A stretch of 64,000 nt of DNA from Stenopsyche tienmushanensis. Its lineage: Eukaryota > Arthropoda > Insecta > Trichoptera > Stenopsychidae. Below, one piece after another: positions 1 to 12,485 of the stretch. Every line of letters starts with the position of its first letter. Within the stretch, counting starts at the first letter, position 1. Where the stretch lies: NCBI GenBank assembly GCA_008973525.1, contig WACJ01000114.1, positions 868,001-932,000 of the forward strand. Reading direction: 5' to 3'. The translations under genes and the position numbers were made by a program. The notes under the pieces were generated by a model. The model had not been told where the DNA came from and made no database searches. It saw only the letters and a list, made by a program, of their open reading frames with translations.

Positions 1-32
1 CAAATTTCATAAAAAATACTTATCTAAGGCGT

Positions 33-175
33 TTGGAAACACTTCCATGAGCTTGGAAAAAGTATTTCGAGAAAAACGCATTTAAAGACTCCTCGTCGGC
101 CTATAACTTTGCGAATTTCATTTATATCGATTTGAAAATTACTGAATGTATTCTTAAACATTTTACCCCGACAAT
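33..175 (+). repeat. Dispersed repeat E, copy at window start
   Basis: GTTTGGAAACACTTCCATGA, TTTCGAGAAAAACGCATTTA and TCGGCCTATAACTTTGCGAA. Relatives lie at 19560, 20560, 33080 (inverted) and, weakly, inside the Tigger-like elements near 12240 and 46160. Confidence 0.55.
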
Positions 176-1289
176 GTTGTTGTCGGCATTTATAACAATT
201 TTTGAGACCTCCAAATAAATGTCGTATATTTACAAGACTGAGTTGTAGCTGCTTATGCTTATATACTATAAAGTTGTAAAACTTCAATCAAGTTCCCGCA
301 CTATAAATTTAGCCACGTCTATCGAAGCCCTAGCCAAATTGTATCTCAAATAGACAGCGTTTATTCAATAATAATTAATGTAAACTATTTGTAGACAAAA
401 AGACGGCTTTGTAAATTTAATTCAACGCCGATATGTACAATTATTCAAGTTTCGAAAATTATTATGAATGTCCGTAACATTGAAAGCTTGGTAGGCCGTA
501 AAACTCCTGATTTACATTGTATAAAAACTGACTGAAACAAAAATTGGCTTTGTATAAATGGGTGCAAATTTTCATTCGTATTGCATTCGTATCGAGTACT
601 ATTTATCATAAATACGTTTGAGGTGTGTTGTAAATATTTTCAAAACATCAAACGTCAAATCTAATGGCGCTTCTTTATTATGTCGACATATGTATGACAA
701 AAAGACGACAGACAAAAAATAGAAACGCCTCCTTCATATTTTCCGTCCACATAGATTACTTATTTTAAGTGTTTGGCCACTCAAAACACTCGTAGTGAAA
801 ATTGTACGGCTTAGACGTGACGAAACGGTTGCTTAAAGAATGAGAACATTAAAATATTAATGACCAAATATGAAAATTTCACAGTCTCAATTGGATGTTT
901 AAAAGCGCACAAAAATAATTAAATATTCACATGACACCATGATAGATTGCAAAATAGCGTAACATATGATTAACATCAAAACCCAGCAATTTCTATGAAA
1001 GTGTATCTGTTTGAATGTGGTTTCAAGAAAATGACAGCTTTATCCGTGCTTACAATCGTGAAGCATTCGATGGATGTGCAAAAACTTATTAACACAAGGA
1101 TGCTAAATGATGTTCAAGCAAAGAGATGGACGCACCTTTAACGTACAAGATCAATACAAAATTTCCATTGAGTGATGTATTTACGACTATATTTTTAACA
1201 CGCGTAAAATACAATTGATCTTATAAATGAAAAGACAAAAATTATGTTACGTTTGAGAATTGCTCTCGTACTAAAATCGTACGAAGGAA
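176..1289. other. AT-rich, no gene seen
   Basis: Only short chance frames. The last 270 bases may hold the more decayed 5' part of the hAT-like remnant. Confidence 0.5.
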
Positions 1290-1835
1290 TATTGCAGATC
1301 TTTTGAGTATATCGTAAGTATGAACCGTTGGACATTTGCAAATTCTAGCTTCTATGTCATACAGAGCAATGTTCCCCAACCGGTGGTCCACAATAGGAGA
1401 AATGGAGAGTACAAGAAGAGAATTTAGAAATGTTTCCACTTTTGCAAGAATTTTTAACTGCTGCTAACATCGACAGGAAAGGTGTTTTAAATGTAGTGTC
1501 AACACTTGAAGGCATTGGCACTACAATTTAATCACTATTATCTCGAAAGTGAGGATTCTCGTAAAGGAAATCTTTGAATTAATAATCCCTTCATGAAGGA
1601 CCCAATTCATGTACTCTTACGATTAGAGAAAAATAACAATTAATAGAGTTGTCTTCGGATGCCACTCTGATATCCAGACACAGAACATTAGCATTGTCTC
1701 AGTTTTGGACATCAATGGAAGATGAATATCCATCCAGAATTATCCAATAAATTAAAACAATCGCACTGCAGCTAAGAATATCCAGTATATGAGCAAAGAT
1801 GCAAGAGCAGGTTTCGCATTAATTTATTAAAAAAT
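1290..1835 (+). pseudogene. hAT-like transposase remnant (ZBED/SCAND3 type)
   Basis: Reading across frames gives a string of patterns typical of the C-terminal half of hAT-derived proteins of the ZBED5/SCAND3/GTF2IRD2 type: EMFPLLQEFL, then YYLESEDSRKGNL followed by INNPF, then ELSSDATL and FWTSMEDEYPSRI. Several stops and at least two frameshifts interrupt it, so it is dead. The order of the blocks is that of the family. Ends are not defined. Confidence 0.5.
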
Positions 1836-2925
1836 CCATTGTTTTTGTTAAGTTTTAATGCATCAGACTGTTATGTGTATATTTGTTAGTTATAGTTATG
1901 TCCATCTGTCACAATATAAGATTAAAAAATATTATTAAGTTTGTGTATATGTAGACATTAATTAACGATATTGCATACTTTTAAACATTTTGGATTTAAA
2001 TACAAGTTCTCTTTAACAAAACGCAGTGCATTGAATGCTATTGATTGATACAGGGAGATTCTGAGCGAAAAGAGAAAGCATCAAAGGCAAGTGACAATGG
2101 ATGTTTTTGTAGATATCGATTTCAAAAGAGCAATAATAATCATTGTAATGTATTTAACAACACATTAACTGCGGGCTATTTGTATGAATATCTGCAGATT
2201 AAGCACCAAAACACAAAAAAAATGTGTACTCATAAAACACTTAATTATTTTTATGTTCTTAAAGATCGTCTTATAATACAAATAAAAGTTTAAATCTTCA
2301 ATTAATAGTTTAGGAGTGTGTGATACTTTTCAAAATAATCACCGTTATGAAGAGGAACATTACAAAATATACAAAAGTATCAAGTTTTACTGCGCGTGAG
2401 GAAAAAAAATGTGAGACCTTATTTAACACATATATCGAGAATGATGAATTTTAGCAAATAAGTAAATTTTGTGAACGAGTTTTCTTGTGTCCTGCGATTT
2501 ATGCATGATCTTTGCAAACACAAGAATCCTCGTGTCCCGCACTAGGTGCATCGCATCGCAGTTTGTTTCCCGCGGTTTACGTGTTATTAAGCGAGATATT
2601 ATTGTCATTTATGAATGCAATAAATTAGCAAAAAGTGGTTTAATCTTCTTTAATTTATCGTAAGTAATTAACACATGCAAACATTTTTTTTTCTTTGCAC
2701 TATGGACACTAGTGAAGCGTCATTACTTTTGGAATTGATATTTTGTATCCAAATAAGGCGCATAAGGACAAATATTTGCCTTTTTTTTTAGACGGATGAG
2801 ATCACAGATACTCAAATTTCAAGCAAATAAAATCCAATGGACGAACAGAATGTTTTTACTCACATTGACAGTTGTAAAGTTGACAATGGGAGTGTGTTGT
2901 AGAACAAGTTGCGTTCGTTTGCAAT
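1836..2925. other. AT-rich, no gene seen
   Basis: A/T homopolymer runs and short chance frames; no repeat partner recognised. Confidence 0.5.
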
Positions 2926-3320
2926 AACTCGCCTTTGGAAACTCCGAAGCAACTGGCTGGACACGACTCTCTCGCAGACGGTAAAACGTCTTCTGGTCTG
3001 GTTATCGGAGGCTTGCCATTGTTAGGAGACTCCGTCTGTTACGTCATTGTGACTGGTCTTACCCCACCAGACGAAGCAAGTACCTGTGGAATACATTGCA
3101 TATCCAGTCTCCAACACAAAGCTACTTGAGATGCATTGGAGATACTTAAGGCACATCTTAACGAGCCAGCTTGCTCAATCCTCAAATTTTCCATAAAGAA
3201 TCGTTCATAATTCATATTTAATTGTTCAGCTCGGTGAGTCACACTAAAGAACCATTGCAATAGTTTCATGTGGAAATATCTAAAATCTTTTTTATACATC
3301 TCTTTTAGATCTCTCACAAG
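2926..3320. other. GC-richer block of unknown nature
   Basis: Noticeably more balanced in base composition than its flanks. A 92-codon minus-strand frame crosses it (3317-3039) without similarity I can name. It may be a decayed transposon or a fragment of a host exon. Confidence 0.35.
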
Positions 3321-3924
3321 TTATTAAAATTCCATCGTATACCAGCTCAACTTCACCAATTAAAAACTGGACAATATTTTTAGAATTCGAACTTATTGTT
3401 TGACATAGCCACCTTTGACCCGGACAATGGTATTGAATCTGGTTATAAACGTGTCACATGCAAGCGATCATGAGTCTATGATATACGCGCACATATTATT
3501 TTTGAAAATTTTTGAACCATCTACGTTTTGCTATACACGTCGGATGAATAAAAATATATGAACACATTTTTTTAATAATTTAATTTGAAGACTATTTATA
3601 TATTGATGCGATGAAACTTTGGTGAGTTATTGGGCGTATATCCAAAAGGGTTATTAAATTAGCACAATCATTGTTTGTGTGATATTTGCTATCTGATGGT
3701 TGCTAAGATAAACAAAGCATAGCAAGCGTCGATTTGTTATGTAATCGTCAAGCGTTAGGTTTTCGGTGGACTATGCTGGAAGGCGGTAAGACACAAACGT
3801 CATCATTTCAATTCATACCTGGATCAATTAGTTTGGCGACAACAGCAACACATCGAAAACGTATTCGAGTAATTTTTAAATTCCATATTTGACCTCCATC
3901 ACATCGTTTATAATTGTGTGTTTA

Positions 3925-4010
3925 TGTATAGATTGCAAGAATTCAAATACCTTGGAGCAATCCTCACGGAGAATAAATTAACGAATAACGAAATAAATTC
4001 CAGGATTCCC
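3925..4010 (+). pseudogene. Non-LTR retrotransposon scrap
   Basis: Encodes LQEFKYLGAILTENKLTNNE followed by an INSRI pattern, the F.YLG..L.....N.EI..RI motif just past the reverse transcriptase core of many LINEs. Only about 30 codons are readable. Confidence 0.5.
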
Positions 4011-5028
4011 AAATTCCGGGTGATTTCGTAAGAAATTCATAAAAGTCTACTTCATTCGTAAAATTGATATAATTCTTAAACCAGTTGATGGATTGAAAGA
4101 AAATTTTAATGGTGCCTACAAAAGAGCTTACTGCATCGATATATTTAAACAAAACAGTGGTTTTCAATGTGAAGTACGTGCATCACTAACAAAAAATAAG
4201 GACAACATTCAGTTAGTTCATCGTTCTATATAAAATTTTATTTGAATTGTGTATTTTAATGCTGAAAAATGGCGTGCCTATAATATAGTTCACCACGACA
4301 TGTAGCAACGCTACTAGGCTTTTAGTGAAAAAGATGATGAATAATATCATCGGAGTTCGAAATGGAAAAATTCAAGAATAACATGTTGTGCTCCAATGAT
4401 TCTTACTGATATGCTATTAGAATTGAAATGTGTGCAGTTTCCGGTACAAGTACCAACAAAGCACAGGAACACACAGGGTATGCGTGCACGCTTCTCACAT
4501 GGATAGCTGTATGTGATCTGCTCACGCTCTTCTCATTTATTACCAGACGATACGCACCACATAGAAAAATATTATGTATCCAAAAGCACTTCATTAGCAC
4601 GAAATAAGCACGATCTTTGGGACGGGGAAAAAGATAGGAAGTCATTTTGCGTCCATGAGTCCGACAGGAGATTCGAAATATCGAAAAGAGGTCATATTAC
4701 TTTTTAAGTGCGATCGTCTACCCGTTTTTATCTTAATTAAAACACAAACACTTTCTTACTTTAATGTGGCATTGCAATGTTTGCTGGGTCCTCGCCAGTC
4801 TTTAAATAAAATTCAAACTAATAAAAGTAACCGACTGAGAAATGAAGTTGGTAGCGCTTGCTTTGATGTTTTTAGTAATCGACATATCTAAATCATCAAT
4901 TCAAAATTTTGTAAATAAAATTTTATCAAGGCACTAATATTAGGTCCTCCCGAAAGAAATACATTATTTTTGCACGCCCTCGCGAACGTTATAAAGTGAA
5001 CAGTAGTATTTTTCCTTTTTTAATAAAT

Positions 5029-5144
5029 AACACATCATTTAATAAATTCGTAGATTTTTTAAAAAGAAAGTGTGTAAAAAATTATCCCGAAGAAAGAAGA
5101 AAAAAAATGAAAATGAAAATAGTCCTACGAATTTATTGAGTTAT
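5029..5144. mobile_element. Mariner-type MITE, about 115 bp (copy 1)
   Basis: Inverted ends: AATAAATTCGTAG near 5041-5053 and CTACGAATTTATT near 5124-5138. The AT-rich core has no coding capacity. It shares its ends with the copies at 30120 and 53635 and with the end of the mariner fossil at 5395. Confidence 0.6.
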
Positions 5145-5392
5145 TTTTTTTATAAAGTTGGAAATATAAAAAACAATTTTAGTTATGATACGATATCCAA
5201 GTTAAACTAGGTTTTTTTTAAGAAATTTTGTTACCCTGTTCAAAATGTTTGCCATCTTTTGGCGTTTGCAAGAAATACTCGACATGGAATGGGTTAATAA
5301 ATAAAAAAATAATGACTTATTAAAACTTTATTTTAAATTAACGCAATAAAAAAATACACTTGTATTTTTAATCCCATTTATTATATTAACAC

Positions 5393-6725
5393 ATCCCTCA
5401 ATAAGTGTGTAGGAGGTTCTTAATTTGGGATCGTTTCTTTGCAATTTATTCCGTAAGACGCTCCAATAACGCCATATAATATTCGCTATTAATGTAATAT
5501 GTATATATAACCAACTCAATTGTATTTCATCATATCACGCTATTGTATCGTTTTTTTTTAACTCAATAAATAAGCTTCTATAAAGATCATGCTCGCTATG
5601 AATCGCACACTTTGAGATTTATCATTTTGGAAAAGTTCGACGAGGCCATACGAGCTGCCAAGACGAACAGCGCAGCGGTCGACCAAATGAGGTAACCACT
5701 CCAGAAATGGTGAAGAAAATTTAAAAAAAATGGTATTGGATGACCGTCGACTAAGTGCGCGAACTAGCAGATATGATAAAATTCTGTACATATCGCATAT
5801 TGACTGAAAAATTGGACATGAGAAAGCTGTGCGCATGATGGGTGCCGCGTTTGCTCACAATGTAATAAAAATAGCGTCGTGATGATATTTCAATCGAGTG
5901 TTTGGCGATGTTTCATAGCGATAAGGCCGAATTTTTGCATCAATTCAGGATGAAACATGGGTCCATCACTTGACATCTGAAGCAAAGGAACATGGAGACC
6001 CTCCGCTATCCTAAGGTGTTTATTGGTCCCGTTATTTAGGACAATGCTAATCCGCTCAACAAAACTGCACAACAAGGTGCAAAACCTGAATTTAATATCC
6101 ATGTCTATATAAACCAGCTAGATTTTGTAATTTGAAACTAAAAAAAAACAAGCTTAGATAGCAACACAAATTAGTAAGATAAATAAATACATAGTTTTTT
6201 TGTGGGTGGGGGTGAGTCTAGAATTGTTCGCGAGTCTAGACTGAGGAGGTTTTCATGATCGTACAGATAATAGAAGGTCTCGGGTACGCATTTATCCCCG
6301 AAAATCACTGGATGCAACTGGTCCGATTTTCGGATCACTGATATGACGAATGAGCTTCTCGCGATCGAACGCCATACCCGAATATGTCTACAGAATGAAT
6401 AAAGTCGTCCGAAGAAGATTGTTTGGGTGGGTTGTTTAAATTTTATAATCGATCTAAAATATTGTTGTCTTTATTTTATTGCGGGTTTATGCCGGCTGGC
6501 TCGGCTCAACGCTTGAACGAAGACGAAGAAAACAGGGATTAGACAACTCAGTATATATTATAAAAATGGACAGAGTCAATCAGTGTTAAACCATGTAGAG
6601 TAGAATGGTCATGCAAAATAAAAACCAAGTGCATCTTTCGACAGGGTCAGTATTCTGCGTTTTGCGCCCCAAGTCCAGTTGCGCCCGTGGCGCCTGCTTT
6701 GCCACCCCCTATTTACTGGACTGAT
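5393..6725 (+). mobile_element. Mariner fossil joined to hairpin repeat H (longest copy)
   Basis: It begins with the mariner-type end CCCTCAATAAGT. 5630-6115 encodes a broken mariner transposase; at 6115-6230 comes a spacer, and 6240-6725 is the dispersed repeat H. The same order, including the spacer, recurs inverted at 55195-55960, so the whole is one repeat unit and not a chance neighbour. The right-hand mariner end is not found. Confidence 0.55.
5630..6115 (+). pseudogene. Mariner transposase remnant
   Basis: Translation with frame changes gives FDEAIRAAKTNSAAVDQM, MVLDDRRLSAR, GHEKAVRMMG and QDETWVHHLTSEAKEHGDPP. The DETW.HH block surrounds the second catalytic Asp of mariner DD34D transposases. 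Many stops; not functional. Confidence 0.7.
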
Positions 6726-9057
6726 GAATGATACTTGATTGTTAGACAAGCATTGTGCGATATTATGTATTTGGTTATTGATACCCGTCGATAGCATTTT
6801 AATTATATAAATGATGCATAAATAATATGCATGCGGATTGGCATGCATGTTGGTGCGAACGACAGCATATTATGCATTAAACATCCCAGTAACTCTGATT
6901 TATGTTCAGATAAATCAAAGGGAGTTGTCAATTCTTATAAAATTAAGAGGTCATGTATTTAAAGCCATTATGAACTAAACAACAATAAAAAATATACTGC
7001 GCTTGCAGCTTATTTATGTAATTTTATAATGCAAGAATTGGATAACAATATGGAAGAAAAAGTGGAAGTCGAAAATTCCCTTGATTGAAATACTTGATAA
7101 TAATTAACTTAAAAATATATCTAAACCTCGCTTTTATAATTAGTATAAGAATAGTCATCTAAAATGTATGCCAATCTTATTTTTTAAATATAAATGCGCG
7201 TATAATTGATTCGCTATTTTACTATAATGTTATTTCTAATGAAAGGGTGATTAACATTAAAAAATCGAATAAAGTTCAAGCTGCAAGTCAGTCTATTATT
7301 AGTTTGGCAATTCGAATTGCACTATAGACTTTCATTGAATCACATAATAATTTCGATGACTATTTAGATATAATTTATATAATAATAGGTGCAATCGATG
7401 GAAGTACTTGTTGTCAAAAAATATTTATATTTATTCAGTTGGACAGGGTATTATAACTCATGTCAAAAGCAACATATCTTTGTTGTTATAAAAACCGTTG
7501 TTAATAGTATTGGTGTCAAATATTTGCTATTTAGTATGATTTTTTCAAATATTTTACTCAACCCGAAAAGTCGGTAATTTATTAAATCACTGCTTATCTG
7601 GTTTTGGTAAAAGAAATACCCCATATTTAATCATTTTAAACCCTCAAAGAGGTAAGACAATGTTTTGTCTGAATTCCAGTAATTCTTAAAAAGGATTCTT
7701 ACATGTTAAGCTCGGTGACAAAGTCAGAGATTGTCTTGCATGTTGAGTTTGAGTTGATTGTATAGTACATTAACCCAAATTTATTGACTAATAATGTGTG
7801 AGTGATTTAATGAATCGATTACTTGAAAAAATGACCGTGTTTATTTATTTATGTACAAGATTCATACACGCTGCGACGGTCTTGACAGATTTGTGGCTTT
7901 TTGATGATTTTAAATTAGCTCACTACTCAAAGGGTTACCCGTTGATTTTAATTCTTATATTCGTTCAACTTATATTAATTACAATTAAAAATGGCCGATA
8001 TATTGGCTCATGGTATTTTTGACAATTCAATAGCCTATGTATTGACTACAAGGGGAGCTAAAATAGCATTGTATGAGTTTTGAGTGTCATAAAAACCTTT
8101 ACCATTGACATTATCAAATGCTTGATAACTATGAATAAAAAAAATATTAGAAAACTATGTTTACTGAACGAATGCATCTAATTAAAGATGTACAAGTAAT
8201 ACTACTATCTAAAAAAAAAGTTGAAATTTCGACACTTGTATTGCTTTAAATCAATATTTTCAAGTTGATTTTTTTTCAACCCAGCTCAAGCTAAATAATG
8301 CGTTTTCACATGGAATGTATGTACAGAAATAATTACGAGTATATATAATATTTTATTGTGAAAACGTTATATTAGAAACCTGTTTAGTGAATTATTTAAA
8401 ATATATAAGTTTTGAATTGCCCACAAAGTAGACAAACCCGACTTTAAACCACCTTTTGTGCAATTTATTCGTATGTGTAATTTATTTACTCGATTTTAAC
8501 ATAGCTGGCTAATTCCTACATTTTTATTGTAATGTTTCGGCATCGAAATTGAATTTTTAAAAAAATATTTGTCGTATCAACATAATTTGGAATATCAGAA
8601 GATTCCGATCGATCATCTTGGTACAAGTGTATTCTGATTTCCTAAATATCCTAAAAATTCAAATTTTCAATTTCACCAAAAAATACATATGTTTATACGA
8701 TTTTCATCAAAATTATCATTTAAATTGATTTTAAAACGGATTATCATTGGTTTTTTTTAGTCCTAATTTTAAATTACACCCTTTCTATGGAATATATATT
8801 TTTTAAATACACTATTAATGTATGTTTCATGAGCAGACAAAGTGTTTTTGATCAAAGTATCAAGCAATACACCCAATAGGAATTTAATTGTATTTTATTA
8901 TACAAAAAAAGGAACTATCTATTAAATAACGATACGACCGTAAATATAAAAAAACTTACGCAATTTGTAAAAACGTTTGATATTCATTAAAAATGGTAAC
9001 CAATAAAGATCATCAACTTCATAGCACAGTAGGTCTTCGATTATCCAGATTGTTACA
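6726..9057. other. AT-rich, only repeat G inside
   Basis: Apart from repeat G at 7635-7910 I see no coding or structured element. Confidence 0.45.
7635..7910 (+). repeat. Dispersed repeat G, copy 1
   Basis: CCCTCAAAGAGGTAAGACA (near 7650) and CATACACGCTGCGACGGTCT (near 7865) recur in inverted orientation at 22975-23110; a decayed trace is at 19070-19125. Class unknown. Confidence 0.5.
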
Positions 9058-9076
9058 AAAAAAAAAAAAAAAAAAA
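9058..9076 (+). repeat. Poly(A) tract
   Basis: About 19 consecutive A. It lies just before the pogo-like remnant. Confidence 0.8.
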
Positions 9077-9139
9077 CAAAAAACTATCAATCGCTGATAG
9101 TTTCAGATATTTGGAAAAAAATCACAGTTTGGCATACAA

Positions 9140-9553
9140 AAAAATTTAGACGAACCTCTTTAAATAGTTGTTGGAGACAGGTATTGTCGTTATATCAAAA
9201 TTTTTCAAATTATTGATGTATCAAAATTATCGGGAGAAGGGTTTGAAGATTTAAATGATAAGAATATCTAAGGATTATTAACCGAAGAGGAATTAGTTGG
9301 CCTTATTTTAATACCTAAAACGGATCATTTAAGTGAAGATGAATTCTTTGAATCATTATTATTTACTGCAAAAAATTTAGACGACTCTCTCAAGCTAGCA
9401 AGAAAATTGGAAAACCTTGTGTTCAAAATTGATTCAAACAAGGAATATGCTCTCAATTTCCAAAGAAACCTCGAAATACTTGTACCCACTATGAAGAAAT
9501 ATATAAAGACCTTACGAAAAATAAAACACAATAAAAAATCACGATTTATCTAA
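9140..9553 (+). pseudogene. Pogo/Tigger-like transposase C-terminal remnant
   Basis: After a CWRQ-like motif, the sequence reads LSGEGFEDLNDKNI, a stop, then LTEEELVGLILIPKTDHLSE and an alpha-helical, Lys- and Leu-rich end. A helical acidic region after the last catalytic block is usual for Tigger/jerky-type transposases. The catalytic core is absent. The downstream end at 9986 resembles Tigger termini, which supports the call. Confidence 0.45.
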
Positions 9554-9706
9554 ATAAAAAAAATTACTCTTGAAAACTCGGATATTTCCGCTAATTTTCC
9601 AATAGTATTGACCAGTTCAATTATGAAGATTTATAATTGTTAATCCAAATGAGGATTAATAAATCTTCAATTGAAATAAAAACAATTTTATGTTAAATAT
9701 TAAATA

Positions 9707-9850
9707 TCTTTTTTATGCGGATTTTTTTTATGCGGATTTTTTTATGCGGATTTTTTTTATGCGGATTTTTTTTATGCGGATTTTTTTTATGCGGATTTTT
9801 TATGCGAGTTTTTTTTATGAGGATTTTTTTATGTGGATTTTTTTATGCGG
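9707..9850 (+). repeat. Minisatellite of TTTTTTTATGCGGA units
   Basis: About eight to ten tandem units of 15-18 bp, each a T run plus ATGCGGA. The T-run length varies and the last units have changed bases (ATGCGAG, ATGAGGA, ATGTGGA). The long open frame across it (Met-Arg-Ile-Phe-Phe type repeat) is a by-product of the repeat. Confidence 0.9.
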
Positions 9851-9904
9851 AATATGAAATGAAAGACTTCATTCACGCGTTTTTTTATATGATGAAATAT
9901 ATCT

Positions 9905-9986
9905 TATATTTTTGTCTTTTTTACGCGGTTTCTATTTACGCGGGTTTCTGAAGAACGTATTAACCGCGTAAATCGGGGGATGAGTG
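9905..9986 (+). mobile_element. Tigger-like terminal region
   Basis: The sequence runs TTTACGCGGG ... CCGCGTAAAT and then CGGGGGATGAGTG before TA at 9987-9988. Read inward from the end it is CACTCATCCCCCGATTTACGCGG, the style of Tigger termini. Probably the 3' end of the element that carried the transposase remnant at 9140. Confidence 0.5.
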
Positions 9987-10374
9987 TATGTGACCTTCAC
10001 CATTTTATGCAGAATTTGTTTGATTGTATTTATCTAATAATAATATAATCGTAACTCTATATTTATTCGGTTATTTTTTTTGTTAAATCAATACTTCAGA
10101 TATTATTGATATTAATCCTGATGCCAGCTCACCATCTTAAGTTGTGTTGGTTATATCTCCCTGTATATTTGCTATGTATCCAGACTGGAGCTCCCAGATT
10201 TCAATTTGATTTCTAGTACTAAAAGCTGAGACTCCCAACTTCGCGAGTAAAATTGAAGGCGTTTCTTGCAATATTGAAGGTACGTGGGGCGTACGAAGGA
10301 AATACTTTGAGGCTTCAATATTTGTGGAACAACAAGTGTATTAACATCTAAATATACTTCGTTGCTTGGAACAA

Positions 10375-10625
10375 TACGCGCAAATAAGAAGTAACTGCCA
10401 AAAACTTACAAACTGAGAAAAGACAGAATGGATTGTTTCTCAACGTTGTTGTTCCAATCCGATGGTTGCACACTTACCGTTTACAAGAGCAAACCAAATA
10501 AAAAAGTACTTATGCTAAGTATAAAACATAAACACATCAAAATTGATAAAACTGCTAAGAAATTAACCGAAACTGTATAATTTTATAATAGAACTAAATT
10601 TGGCGTCGATGTCAATTTATTTTTT
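10375..10625 (+). pseudogene. piggyBac-type transposase fragment
   Basis: Reads LLGTIRANKK, LFQSDGCTLTVYKSKPNKKV, LMLSIKHKHIKIDK and ETVxFYNRTKFGVDV, in the order and spacing of the piggyBac transposase region that ends in the third catalytic Asp (FGVD). Stops occur inside and the C-terminal region is lost. It differs from the piggyBac at 41367, so it is a separate lineage. Confidence 0.65.
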
Positions 10626-11693
10626 TAAATTTAGTTTAATTTATGGAAATGATTAAGAAAGACCGATTAATCGACTCAGGATATTTTTGGCAATTCTCTT
10701 ATAAAGGTATTAAAAAGGCTAAAGAAAATTAGATAGTTAAAAAAGATAAGAAAGTGAATTACAAATGTTGAATAATAAAAGTAAGCGCAACATGTTACAT
10801 TTCTTTTAGAACGCTATATCTATACAACTATGCTTGTAATACAATAATAATTAATGTTTTGTAAGATACAACAAGTAAAAAAGATCATTCAGAAAGTGGG
10901 ACATATCTAAATGTGAAGTAATTCAGAAAGAATCGCCAACATTAATAGGAAGAATGTGGAAATACACATGTAAAAAACTATTGCATCCAACTGAAACACA
11001 TTTAATCCAATTTTGATAGAATCTCTGTTGATTAAATTTTATTATTTCGTACCAGCGATTCGTCACAATTAATCCAGTGTAGAAGTGCAATTTCAAACTA
11101 ATTAGATTTAATTGGTTATCCATTCAAATATTTAACATTCATATTATTGCCAAATAATCATTACTTATCAATTTAAATAAAAATACATACAAATTTATTT
11201 ATATTGCAAACAGCAAAAAAAAGCTCCATCAAGGAAATAAACAGCAAACCATAAATAAAAATATTTATCATTGTAATTAACTTATCTAATTCAATATCCA
11301 CTTCTTGATGTCATCAAGATTTACTTTCAGATGCAACTATTATAGGTTGGATAGATTTATTTTTGTCTCAATATTAAATAACATGTGCTGGGAAAGCGCG
11401 TTATAAATAAGGGTATCTGTTTCTTTGATGTTTACTTTTTTAGGATTTAAGGGGAAATGTCCAAATCTTAAACCTAAGATTAGGTATTTTAAAAATCTTT
11501 GCTTGGATAAGTAGGTGCTTGAAGTATTCAAAGTGATTTTAGTACTCAACGTGTATCAATGTTGGTTCGGTAAGCTTAAATAGAAATTATAAAGGAAGCA
11601 CTTAGATTGGGAAGAATATGATAAATTCGCATTAATGGTTGAAATAGATCATTGGGTCGATCAGAAACATGGAATTCCATCATCATCATCGTA
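10626..11693. other. AT-rich, no gene seen
   Basis: It follows the piggyBac fragment and may contain its unrecognisable remainder. Confidence 0.45.
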
Positions 11694-12485
11694 CATCTTT
11701 TAGACAATTTTTTTTGTGCGGATGATGCTATCCACGGAAAATCGCATAAAAAAAGCTATGACACGTAGAAAAAGTGAAGATACGTTCCTATACGTACGAT
11801 ACTTTGAAACAGCTATATAAAATATATCCCTAAAATATCCATAAAAATCTGGTATCTCAAATGCCAGACATTCACTAGCGAAATACTAATTATTTTAATT
11901 ACAAACATTAATCGCTGTATGATAATTTTCGTTGCGATTTTCGATATGAGTCAAAATCGCTCTCTTCTTCGGAAGAAATAGTATATAATTCATAATTAGT
12001 AAAAATTTCGCTATAGTCCCTACCTCAAAAATAAATATTTTCATAAAAAAGCGAATGTTTAAAAAGAAAATTATTTTTTGACCTTGTTTTTTCACTTTTA
12101 ATTTTTTTTATATAGTTAAAAAATAAATTTTGACATAAATCTGGTAGGAACAATAGAGGGTTATATATTAAAGATATTGTACCCAGTTTAAAGCAAATTT
12201 ATCAATTAAAACTTGAGATATGATGTCAACCGTGTTGAAAAACAAGTTTCGGAAAAAGTCTTCATTCTGGTAGGATCGACTTAGTTGTCGCGTCACTAAA
12301 ATAGCTACAACTCCGTAAGTAAATGGAAATCCTTTTTTTCAAAATTCTTCACTAAAATAGAGGGTGTTGTTTTCTATTTTATCCAAAATATCTCGATACA
12401 TACTCTATGAAATAAAAAAATGGTTTAAAAAACGCACAACTTCGAAATCGCACAAAACTAAGTCGCACAAAAAGAGATTTGAGTG
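11694..12485. mobile_element. Tigger-like non-autonomous element T1, 792 bp
   Basis: Flanked by TA on both sides. The left end holds GTGCGGATGATGCTATCCACGG and CGCATAAAAAAAGC, the right end CGCACAAAAAGAGATTTGAGTG. Its interior matches T3 (44032-46571), e.g. TTTTCGATATGAGTCAAAATCG near 11940. No transposase seen. Confidence 0.6.

Noticed and set aside
9715..9951. Frame encoding repeated Phe-Leu-Cys-Gly-type units
   Set aside because: By-product of the minisatellite; not a protein with selection visible.
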